A DNA stretch of 64,000 nt from positions 62,001 to 126,000 of the forward strand of contig NZ_BONF01000030.1 of assembly GCF_016862575.1 (NCBI RefSeq), written 5' to 3'. Shown here piece after piece: positions 42,709-50,420 of the stretch; positions within the stretch are counted from its first letter, which is position 1, and every line of letters starts with the position of its first letter. The stretch comes from Catellatospora bangladeshensis (GTDB lineage: Bacteria; Actinomycetota; Actinomycetes; Mycobacteriales; Micromonosporaceae). The position numbers were made by a program, and so were the translations under genes. Under the pieces are notes generated by a model that saw nothing but the letters and a program-made list of their open reading frames with translations, was not told the DNA's origin and ran no database searches.

Positions 42709-42929
42709 TGAACGCGCACGACATCGTCGACATCTTCCGCCGGATCCTGGAGACCAACGACATCGACGTCGACTCGGACTTCTTCCAGCTGGGTGGCGAC
42801 TCCCTGACCGCGACGCGCATCCTGAGCGCCGTGGCCCGGCGTACGGGCACCGAGCTGACGTTCGACGACTTCATGGCCGCCCCGACGCCGGGCAGCCTGT
42901 CCGAGAAGCTCGCGGTCGTGGCGGTATGA
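42708..42929 (+). CDS. peptidyl carrier protein
   Basis: 73 aa discrete PCP. The phosphopantetheine attachment site is LGGDSLTATRIL, with Ser near residue 30. Its ATG overlaps the stop of the adenylation gene (TGATG) and its end overlaps the amine-oxidase start (ATGA), so the three are made together. It carries the activated amino acid for on-carrier oxidation or halogenation. Confidence 0.93.
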   Translation: MNAHDIVDIFRRILETNDIDVDSDFFQLGGDSLTATRILSAVARRTGTELTFDDFMAAPTPGSLSEKLAVVAV

Positions 42930-44275
42930 ACGTCATCGTCGTCGGCGCCGGCCTGGCCGGCCTGACCGCGGCCACCGGCCTGTCCGCCGCCGGCGTGGAC
43001 GTCACCGTCCTCGAGGCGCGGGACCGGGTCGGCGGGCGCACCCACGGCATCGAGGTCGCACCCGGCCGGTGGGTCGACGCGGGGGCCGCCTACCTGGGCG
43101 TACGCCACACCGAGCTGATCTCGATGCTGACCGGTTTGGGCCTGCGCACCATGTCGACCGACATGGTGGGGGCGAGCCGGTTCGACATCGGCGGCGGGCT
43201 GCGCACCGTGGACGGCCGCTTCCCGCCCCTGAACGCCATCGCCCTGGGCGGCATGTTCGACGCCCTGGACGAGGTGACCCGGCTGGTCGACGTGGACGAG
43301 CCGTGGCGCACCCCCGGTGCGGACGTGCTCGACCGGCTCACCGTCGACAAGTGGGCCGCCGAGCAGATCGACCACCCGGACGCGGCGACCTTCCTGCCGC
43401 TGTTCCTCGGCGAGATGATGGCCGCCGACCCGGCCGCCGTCTCGGTCCTGCACATGGCCTTCTACCTGCGTTCCGGCGGCGGCCTGCGCTACCTGAACGC
43501 GTTCGAGGGCGGCGCGCAGGAGTCCCGCGTCGACGGCGGCGCGCACCAGATCAGCGAGCGGCTGGCCGCCCAGCTGCCGCACCCGGTCCGGCTCAACGAC
43601 CCGGTCACCGCGATCCACCACGACGACAACGGCGTCGTCGTGCACTCTGCGAGCGGCGTACACCGCGCCGACGCCGTGATCGTGGCGATCCCGCCGGAGC
43701 TGGCCGACCGGATCGAGTTCACCCCGCGCCTGCCGCACACCCGGACCAGCTCGCACACCGCGCGCGGCTCGGCCCTGAAGATCCAGCTCGTCTACCCCAC
43801 CCCCGCGTGGCGCGAGCACGGGCTGTCCGGCTGGTCCATCAGCGCGGACGGGCCGCTGCTGTCCACCGTGGACGACACGCCCGCCGGGGGCTCCCCCGGC
43901 GTGCTCACCGGCTTCGTCACCGGCGCCGAGGCGCACCGCTTCTCCGCCCTCTCCGCGGACGAGCAGCGCGCTGCGGCGATCGCGCAGGCGAAGCACGTCT
44001 TCCCCTTCCTGGGGGAGCCGGTCGAGTGCCACATCACCGACTGGCTGAACGACCCGTACAGCGTCGGCTGCTACGCCGCGCTGTTCGGCCCCGGCGACTG
44101 GACGCGGCACGGGCCCCGGCTCACCACCGCCTCCGGACGCGTGCACTGGGCCGGCACCGAGACGAGCACCGAGTACTTCGGGCTCATGGAAGGCGCCATC
44201 CGCTCCGGACAGCGGGTGGTGTCCGAGGTCCTCACGGCCCACGACTCACGGTCACTCGTCTCCGAGCCGACCTGA
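42926..44275 (+). CDS. FAD-dependent amine oxidase (MAO/phytoene-desaturase superfamily)
   Basis: 449 aa. Starts directly with VIVVGAGLAGLTAATGLSAAG (FAD) and EARDRVGGRTHG, the amine-oxidase signature. It continues with RYLNAFEGGAQESRVDGGAHQI (family substrate-domain motif) and ends with VHWAGTETSTEYFGLMEGAIRSG, the flavin-binding C-terminal motif. It is the size of monoamine and amino-acid oxidases. Placed right after the PCP gene, it may oxidise the carrier-bound aminoacyl group, a job done by acyl-CoA-dehydrogenase-like enzymes in pyrrole pathways. The substrate is inferred from position only. Confidence 0.88.
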   Translation: MNVIVVGAGLAGLTAATGLSAAGVDVTVLEARDRVGGRTHGIEVAPGRWVDAGAAYLGVRHTELISMLTGLGLRTMSTDMVGASRFDIGGGLRTVDGRFPPLNAIALGGMFDALDEVTRLVDVDEPWRTPGADVLDRLTVDKWAAEQIDHPDAATFLPLFLGEMMAADPAAVSVLHMAFYLRSGGGLRYLNAFEGGAQESRVDGGAHQISERLAAQLPHPVRLNDPVTAIHHDDNGVVVHSASGVHRADAVIVAIPPELADRIEFTPRLPHTRTSSHTARGSALKIQLVYPTPAWREHGLSGWSISADGPLLSTVDDTPAGGSPGVLTGFVTGAEAHRFSALSADEQRAAAIAQAKHVFPFLGEPVECHITDWLNDPYSVGCYAALFGPGDWTRHGPRLTTASGRVHWAGTETSTEYFGLMEGAIRSGQRVVSEVLTAHDSRSLVSEPT

Positions 44276-44329
44276 GCCAGCTCCATCCGCACCGAGTAGC
44301 ACACACCGCCAACAGAAGGAGTGATCACG

Positions 44330-44590
44330 ATGATCGCTGAGGTCCGCAAGACCGTCATCGACGGCCTGGCCCAGATGAACTACGACGTGAGCGACGTGAC
44401 CGGCGACACGGTGCTGGGCCCGGAGGGCCTGGACCTGGAGTCCCTGGCGATCGCCGAGCTGGCGATCCTGCTGGAGGACACCTACGGCTCGAAGTTCACC
44501 GAGGAGGAGATGTCGGGTTTCACCGGCCTCACCATCGACCAGATCGCGGGCGAGGTCACGGCCCGCACCGCCGTGGGCGCGAGCGCCTGA
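44330..44590 (+). CDS. acyl carrier protein
   Basis: 86 aa. The attachment motif reads GLDLESLAIAEL, so the usual DSL is ESL with the Ser kept (near residue 39). Acidic helix II (ELAILLEDTYG) is typical of ACPs that dock a ketosynthase. I chose the ATG at 44330 since AAGGAG lies about 9 nt upstream; a GTG at 44321 is too close to it. Partner of the KS that follows at 44673. Confidence 0.9.
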   Translation: MIAEVRKTVIDGLAQMNYDVSDVTGDTVLGPEGLDLESLAIAELAILLEDTYGSKFTEEEMSGFTGLTIDQIAGEVTARTAVGASA

Positions 44591-44615
44591 CCGGCAATTC
44601 CCTCCCCAAGTGCAC

Positions 44616-44642
44616 GGCCCGGCCGGCCGGACCGGCCGGGCC
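44616..44642 (+). other. perfect 11-bp hairpin between ACP and KS genes
   Basis: GGCCCGGCCGG and CCGGCCGGGCC with a 5-nt loop, no T-run. It may partly end transcription or stabilise the upstream mRNA, raising ACP over KS levels. Confidence 0.55.
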
Positions 44643-44672
44643 GCCCTCAAGTGACGAGGAGACCTGAGAGCG

Positions 44673-45926
44673 ATGCCCGCTTCAGCCGCACGAACCGCAA
44701 CGATCACCGGCATGGGCGTGTTCACGCCCGTCGGCCGCGACCTCGACCAGTTCTTCGACGCGCTGTGCGTCGGCCGCTCGGGCATCGTCAACCCGCCTGA
44801 GGGGCACCCGACCTTCGGCGCCGTCGACGCCGCCGCCATCGCCCCGCCCATCGAGGCGATCGAGGTGCTGCCGCCGCTGGCCGCCCGCGTCGTCGACCGC
44901 TTCCTGCTGATGGCCCTGGCCGCGGCCGACGACGCCATCCGCGACGCCAAGATCGAGATCGGCACCGACGTCGACCCGTACCGGGTGGGCGTGGTCGTGT
45001 CGACCGGCGTCGGCGGCATGTCCACCTACGAGCAGCAGTCCTTCGGCTGGCAGGCGCGCGGCGGCAACGCGGTGAGCCCGCTGCTCTACCCCGGCTTCCT
45101 GCCCAACATGGCCTCCGCCCGGATCGGTATCAAGTACGGCATCCGCGGCTTCAGCTCCAGCATCTCCACCGCCTGCGCCGCCGGCGCGCACGCCATCGCC
45201 GAGGCGCTGCGCCTCATCCGCGACGACGAGTGCGACGTGGTGATCTGCGGCGGGTCCGAGGCGCCGTTCGGCGGCACCGGCGTGGCCGCGTTCGGCAACG
45301 CGCGGGCGCTCGCCGCCGGCTGGGCCGACCCGGCCCACGCCAGCCGGCCCTTCGACACGCGCCGCAACGGCTTCGTGCTCGGCGAGGGCGCGGGCATCGT
45401 GGTGGTGGAGAGCGCCGAGTTCGCCCAGGCGCGTGGCGCGCGCCGCTACGCCGACCTGATCGGCTGGGGCGCCACCACCGACGCGTACCACCCGACCATG
45501 CCGCGGCCGGACGGCGAGGCCGCCGCCCAGGCCATGCGCAAGGCGCTGCGCAGCGCGGGCCTCGCGCCCGGCGACGTGAAGTACGTCAACGCGCACGGCA
45601 CCTCGACGAAGCTCGGCGACCAGGTCGAGTCGACGGCGATCCGCGCGGCCTTCGGCGACTCGCCCGCGGTCAGCTCGACCAAGGGCGTCACCGGGCACCT
45701 GCTCGGCGCCGCCGGGGCGATCGAATCGATCGCCACCGTGCTGGCCGTCGAGCGGGGCATGATGCCCGCCACCGCCAACCTCGAGGAACCCGACCCACTG
45801 TGCGATGTGGACCACGTCGTGAAGACTCGGATCGGACCGGTCGGCGCCGCCCTGTCCAACTCGTTCGCCTTCGGTGGCCACAACGTGAGCCTCGTCTTCG
45901 CCACCGCCGGCGCCACCGCCGGCTGA
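44673..45926 (+). CDS. beta-ketoacyl-ACP synthase, KAS II (FabF) type
   Basis: 417 aa single-domain ketosynthase. Cys in SISTACAAGAHA near residue 165, His in NAHGTSTKLGD near 307 and His in TGHLLGAAGAIE near 343 form the intact Cys-His-His site; the C-terminal NSFAFGGHN is present. No chain-length-factor partner is adjacent, so it is not a classical type II aromatic PKS pair. It should extend an ACP- or PCP-bound starter by at least one malonyl unit; no dedicated ketoreductase or acyltransferase is in the operon. GAGGAG upstream of the ATG. Confidence 0.93.
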   Translation: MPASAARTATITGMGVFTPVGRDLDQFFDALCVGRSGIVNPPEGHPTFGAVDAAAIAPPIEAIEVLPPLAARVVDRFLLMALAAADDAIRDAKIEIGTDVDPYRVGVVVSTGVGGMSTYEQQSFGWQARGGNAVSPLLYPGFLPNMASARIGIKYGIRGFSSSISTACAAGAHAIAEALRLIRDDECDVVICGGSEAPFGGTGVAAFGNARALAAGWADPAHASRPFDTRRNGFVLGEGAGIVVVESAEFAQARGARRYADLIGWGATTDAYHPTMPRPDGEAAAQAMRKALRSAGLAPGDVKYVNAHGTSTKLGDQVESTAIRAAFGDSPAVSSTKGVTGHLLGAAGAIESIATVLAVERGMMPATANLEEPDPLCDVDHVVKTRIGPVGAALSNSFAFGGHNVSLVFATAGATAG

Positions 45927-45953
45927 GCCGGCGCGTAACCCGCAGGAGTTGCC

Positions 45954-46883
45954 ATGGCAGTCAGTCCCGTCAGCAAGGCCACGCCCGCGCAGGCGGTGCA
46001 GCTGGTCGCGATCCGCTCGCTGTTCGCCGTCCTGGAGCGGACGGCGCCGGCGGTGGGCGGCCGGCTCGCCGAGCGCATCTGGTGCGCGATCCCGCGTAAG
46101 CACCCGGCCGGGGCGTGCCCGCCCGGCCGCCGCTTCGAGGTGGCCGGACCCACCGGCCGGATCGTCGCCGAGGAGTGGGGCGCCGGCGAGCAGACCGTCT
46201 ACCTGATGCACGGGTGGGGCGGCCGGCGCACCGACCTGGGCGACTTCGTCGCCCCGCTGGCGGACTCGGGATTCCGCGTCGTCGCACTCGACGCGCCCGG
46301 CCATGGCGACTCCGACCCGGGCCCGTTCGGCCCGGGGCGGGGCCTGCTCACCGACCTCATCGGCGCGCTGGGCGCGGTCGTCGCGGACTGCGGCCCGGCG
46401 TACGCCGTCATCGCGCACTCGCTCGGCGGCTGCGCCACCGGCGTGGCCGTCGCCGACGGCCTGGCCACCGAGCGGCTGGTCACCATCGGCGCGCCGAGCG
46501 AGCTGGAGCCGCACGTCGCGGTCTTCGCCCGCACCCTCGGCATGGGCCCGCGCTGCCTGGCCCGGTTCCGCACCGGGCTGGAGGGACGGCTCGGCCGCCC
46601 GATGACCGACTTCACGCTGCCCGACCGGTTCGCCGACCGCGCCCCCGAGACGCTCCCGGCGACCCTGCTGATCCACGACCACCAGGACAAGGAGGTGCCG
46701 TACACCGAGGCGCTGACGCTGCAGCGGGCCCTGCCCGACGTGCGGCTCATCGGCACCACCGGATACGGCCACCGCCGGATCCTCCGCCGCCCGGAGGTCG
46801 TCGCCCGGGTCCTGGACTTCCTCGCGGAGTCCCGGCAGCAGCAGCCGGCCGCCCCGGGCCGGCACGCCGACAGCGCACCCTAG
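45954..46883 (+). CDS. alpha/beta hydrolase
   Basis: 309 aa. YLMHGWGG (oxyanion region) near 85, nucleophile Ser in IAHSLGG near 160, Asp in LLIHDHQDKEVP near 244 and His in GYGHRRIL near 272 give a complete triad. An N-terminal extension of about 60 residues is unusual for a plain thioesterase. In this operon it may hydrolyse or transfer a carrier-bound acyl group, or proofread carriers. AGGAG precedes the ATG. Confidence 0.87.
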   Translation: MAVSPVSKATPAQAVQLVAIRSLFAVLERTAPAVGGRLAERIWCAIPRKHPAGACPPGRRFEVAGPTGRIVAEEWGAGEQTVYLMHGWGGRRTDLGDFVAPLADSGFRVVALDAPGHGDSDPGPFGPGRGLLTDLIGALGAVVADCGPAYAVIAHSLGGCATGVAVADGLATERLVTIGAPSELEPHVAVFARTLGMGPRCLARFRTGLEGRLGRPMTDFTLPDRFADRAPETLPATLLIHDHQDKEVPYTEALTLQRALPDVRLIGTTGYGHRRILRRPEVVARVLDFLAESRQQQPAAPGRHADSAP

Positions 46884-46892
46884 GGAGGATCA

Positions 46893-49190
46893 GTGTCCAC
46901 CGCACCCACGCCCGACTGGCTGCTGGAGAACGGCCACGTGCTGATCACCGGCGCCACGGGCTTCTTCGGGCAGGCGCTGCTGGAGCGCCTGCTCGCCGAC
47001 CATCCGACGACCCGGGTGACCGTCCTCATCCGGGGCCGCGGCGCCACCTCGGCCGCGAGCCGCCTGGCGGGCCTCACCCGCAAGCCGGTGTTCAGCGCGC
47101 TGCGCAAGCGCATCGGCACCCCCGGCATCGAGGAGCTGCTGCGCACCCGCGTCAGCGTGCTCGACGGCGACCTGACCTCGCCCCACCTGCGCCTGCCCGA
47201 CGACCTGACCGCGGTGCTGCACTGCGCCGGGTCGGTCTCCTTCGACCCGCCCATCGACGAGGCGTTCCGGATCAACGTGACCGGCGTGGTGAACCTCTAC
47301 GACGCCGTGTCCCGCCTGCCGGTGCAGCCGCACGTGGTGCACGTGTCCACGGCGTACGTCAACGGCGGCCGGTTCGGCCTGGTGCCGGAGGCGCCGCTGG
47401 AGCACGACGTCGACTGGCGGGCCGAGCTGGCCGCCGCGAACGCCGCACGCGACGAGGTGGAGCGCGAGTCACGCCGCCCCGAGGTGCTGGCCCGCCTGCT
47501 CAGCGAGGGCCGGGCCGCCGACGGCAAGGCCGGGCCGACCTGGGCCGCCGCCGCCGCGGAGCGCTCCCGGCTGGAGCTGGTCGACAAGCGCCTGGTCGAG
47601 GCGGGTCGGCAGCGGGCCAAGAGCCTGGGCTGGACCGACGTCTACACCTTCACCAAGGCGCTGGCCGAGCGCGTCGCCGAGGAGTACGCCCGTACCAAGG
47701 GCATGCGCATCTCGGTGTTCCGCCCCACCATCGTGCAGAGCGCGCTGCACCACCCGTTCCCGGGCTGGTTCGAGTCGTACAAGATGCTCGACCCGATCAT
47801 CCTGGCCTACGGCCGCGGCATCCTGCCCTTCCCGCCCGGCGTGCCGGACGCGCCGGTCGACGTCATCCCGATCGACTTCGTGGTCAACGCGATGCTCGCG
47901 GTCACCGCCAACCCGGTCGCGCCGGGCGAGACGGCGTACTTCCACGCCGGCTCGGGCTTCCGCAACCCGCTGAGCGCCCGCGACATGGATGAGCACCTGC
48001 GCGACTACTTCGGCCGCCACCCCATGCCGGACAAGGACAAGGGGCACATCACCGTGCCGTCCTTCCGGTTCGTGGGCACCGGCAAGCTCGACGGGCTGCT
48101 GCGCCACGGCGAGCGGCTGGTCTCGGCCGCGGAGCGCACGGTGATGCGGCTGCCGTCGTCGCCGCGCACCCGCGGCTGGATGACCAAGGTGCACACCGAG
48201 AAGACCCGGGTCGAGCAGCTGCGCAAGCTGTCCGATCTGTACAGCGTGTACAGCGCGGTCGAGACGATCTACACCGACGACCGGACCCTGGCCCTGCACC
48301 GGTCCATGCCGCCGGAGCACGCGGAGCGCTTCGGCTTCGACACCTCGGTGATCGACTGGACGCACTACATCCGCGAGGTGCACTGCCCCGCGATCACCGC
48401 GCTGCAGCGGCAGGCGGGCAACCGCCGCCCGCGCGCCGCCGGGCCGAAACCGCTGGTCCCCGGCGAGGGCATCGCGGCGGTGTTCGACCTGGAAGGCACG
48501 ATCGTCAAGTCCAACGTCATCGAGACGTACCTGTGGGCGCGGCTGGTGGACCGGGAGCGCGCGCAGTGGCCCGGCGAGCTGATCTCGCTGGCCGGGGCCA
48601 TGGTCGGCTACGCCAAGACCGACCGGCGCAGCCGCAGCGACTTCATCCGCGAGTTCATGCGCCGCTACGCCGGGGCGTCCGAGGCGGCCATGCGCCGCCT
48701 GGTCGACGAGCGGATGGGCGAGGCGCTGCTGCTGCGCGCGATGCCGGAGGCGGTCCGCCGGATCCGGGCGCACCGCGCGGCCGGCCACCGCACCATCCTG
48801 ATCACCGGCACCGCGTCGCTGTTCCTGACGCCGCTGGCCCCGCTGTTCGACGAGATCCAGGCCAGCCGGCTGCACGTGGGCGCCGACGGCGTGATCTCCG
48901 GCTACCTGGACACCCCGCCGCTGGTCGGCGAGGCGCGCGCGGCCTGGCTGCGCCGCTACGCCGGGCAGCACGGGCTGGACCTGTCCCGCTCGTACGCCTA
49001 CGGCGACAGCTACTCCGACCGCCCGCTGCTGGAGCTGGTCGGCAACCCGACCCCGGTCAACCCCGACCCGCGCCTGTACCGCCACGCGAAGAAGCAGCAC
49101 TGGCACATCGAGCAGTGGGGCGCGAACACGCACGGGGCGCTGGAGACGCTGGTGGAAACCGTCAACCGAGTCCCCGGTGGTGTCCGATGA
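46893..49190 (+). CDS. thioester reductase / HAD-IB phosphatase-like fusion
   Basis: 765 aa. The N-terminal extended SDR (about 1-440) of the male-sterility/thioester-reductase type has VLITGATGFFGQALLERLL near 12 for NAD(P)H and YTFTK near 250 as the Tyr-Lys catalytic pair. The C-terminal HAD domain (about 530-740) has VFDLEGTIVKSN as motif I, ILITGTASLF as motif II and GDSYSDRPLL as motif IV. Motif I is D-x-E rather than D-x-D, losing the usual acid/base Asp. The reductase would release a carrier-bound acyl chain as aldehyde or alcohol. GTG start, GGGAGG upstream. Confidence 0.87.
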   Translation: MSTAPTPDWLLENGHVLITGATGFFGQALLERLLADHPTTRVTVLIRGRGATSAASRLAGLTRKPVFSALRKRIGTPGIEELLRTRVSVLDGDLTSPHLRLPDDLTAVLHCAGSVSFDPPIDEAFRINVTGVVNLYDAVSRLPVQPHVVHVSTAYVNGGRFGLVPEAPLEHDVDWRAELAAANAARDEVERESRRPEVLARLLSEGRAADGKAGPTWAAAAAERSRLELVDKRLVEAGRQRAKSLGWTDVYTFTKALAERVAEEYARTKGMRISVFRPTIVQSALHHPFPGWFESYKMLDPIILAYGRGILPFPPGVPDAPVDVIPIDFVVNAMLAVTANPVAPGETAYFHAGSGFRNPLSARDMDEHLRDYFGRHPMPDKDKGHITVPSFRFVGTGKLDGLLRHGERLVSAAERTVMRLPSSPRTRGWMTKVHTEKTRVEQLRKLSDLYSVYSAVETIYTDDRTLALHRSMPPEHAERFGFDTSVIDWTHYIREVHCPAITALQRQAGNRRPRAAGPKPLVPGEGIAAVFDLEGTIVKSNVIETYLWARLVDRERAQWPGELISLAGAMVGYAKTDRRSRSDFIREFMRRYAGASEAAMRRLVDERMGEALLLRAMPEAVRRIRAHRAAGHRTILITGTASLFLTPLAPLFDEIQASRLHVGADGVISGYLDTPPLVGEARAAWLRRYAGQHGLDLSRSYAYGDSYSDRPLLELVGNPTPVNPDPRLYRHAKKQHWHIEQWGANTHGALETLVETVNRVPGGVR

Positions 49191-50410
49191 TGCTCGCCCT
49201 GCAGTACAAGAACTCGCCGGTCAAGTACCTGACCGCGCGCGGCGTCACCAGCACCCGGATCGGCTCCCGGTTCACCAGCGCGGTCGCCGGCAACCTGGCG
49301 CCGCTGCAGCTCACCCAGCTGCCGGTGCCGGACCTGCCGGGGCGGGGCTGGGTGCGGCTGCGCCCGCTGCTGTCCGGCATCTGCGGCTCCGACCTGGCCA
49401 TGCTCACCGGCCGGTCCTCGCCGTACCTGACGCCGCTGGTGTCCACGCCGTTCGTGCCCGGCCACGAGGTGGTCGCGGTGACCCTGGACGACGCGCCGGA
49501 CCTGCCCAAGGGCAGCCGGGTGGTGGTCGATCCGGTGCTGTCCTGCGCGGCGCGCGGGCTGCGGCTGTGCCCGGCGTGCGCCGAGGGACGGCAGTCCCGC
49601 TGCATCGCGGTCACCTCGGGCGGGCTCGCGCCCGGCCTGCAGACCGGCTACTGCGGGGACACCGGCGGCGGCTGGGGCAAGCAGATGGTGGCCCACCGCA
49701 GCCAGCTGCACGTCGTGCCCGAGGGCGTGCGCGACGAGCTGGCCGTGCTGGCCGAGCCGCTGGCCTGCGCGATCCACGCGGTGCGCCGGGTGGCGCTGCC
49801 CGCCGGGGCGACCGTGGTGGTGATCGGCGCGGGCACCGTCGGCCTGCTCACCATCCTGGCGCTGCGCGAGTACACCGAGGTGGGCGGCATCCACGTGGTG
49901 GCCAAGCACCGGCACCAGCAGGTGCGGGCCCGGCAGCTCGGCGCGACCGAGGTGATCGAGCCCGCCCGCGCGGCACGGGCCGTGCGCCGGCTCACCGGCG
50001 GCAGCCTGGAGAGCCCGGTGATGGGCGCGGAGTACCTGCTCGGCGGCGCGGACGTGACGTTCGAGTGCACGGGCGGGGGCGGCCTGGACACCGCGCTGCG
50101 GCTGACCCGGGCCGGGGGCACGGTGGTGCTCTCCGGGATGCCGTCGACCGGGGTGGACCTGACCCCGCTCTGGTTCCGCGAGCTGCACCTGGTCGGGGCG
50201 TACGCGACCGACTCCGGCGGGGTGCCCGAGGCCGACGGCGGCCGGCAGGGCGACTTCGACCGGGCGCTCGACCTGGTCGGCCGGGCTCCGCTGGACGGCT
50301 TCGTGGACGCGCGCTACCCCCTGACCCGCTGGCGGGAGGCGGTCGGCCACGCGGCCGACGCCGGACGCCTGGGCACCGTCAAGGTCGCCTTCGACCTGGC
50401 CGAGATCTGA
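49187..50410 (+). CDS. zinc-dependent alcohol dehydrogenase (MDR superfamily)
   Basis: 407 aa. GICGSD (catalytic-zinc Cys) near 67, GHEVVAV near 90, a Cys cluster (CAARGLRLCPACAEGRQSRC) around 120 for the structural zinc, and VVVIGAGTVGLLTILAL near 207 for NAD(P). An N-terminal extension of about 20 residues is present. It starts inside the stop of the reductase gene (ATGA). It likely interconverts the aldehyde or ketone from the reductase and its alcohol. Confidence 0.9.
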   Translation: MMLALQYKNSPVKYLTARGVTSTRIGSRFTSAVAGNLAPLQLTQLPVPDLPGRGWVRLRPLLSGICGSDLAMLTGRSSPYLTPLVSTPFVPGHEVVAVTLDDAPDLPKGSRVVVDPVLSCAARGLRLCPACAEGRQSRCIAVTSGGLAPGLQTGYCGDTGGGWGKQMVAHRSQLHVVPEGVRDELAVLAEPLACAIHAVRRVALPAGATVVVIGAGTVGLLTILALREYTEVGGIHVVAKHRHQQVRARQLGATEVIEPARAARAVRRLTGGSLESPVMGAEYLLGGADVTFECTGGGGLDTALRLTRAGGTVVLSGMPSTGVDLTPLWFRELHLVGAYATDSGGVPEADGGRQGDFDRALDLVGRAPLDGFVDARYPLTRWREAVGHAADAGRLGTVKVAFDLAEI

Positions 50411-50420
50411 GGAGACCGAG

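Noticed and set aside
41122-42929. Assigning the adenylation/PCP pair to the proline-to-pyrrole pathway
   Set aside because: Pocket residues by eye do not match a proline code and the oxidase is an amine oxidase rather than an acyl-CoA-dehydrogenase-like enzyme.
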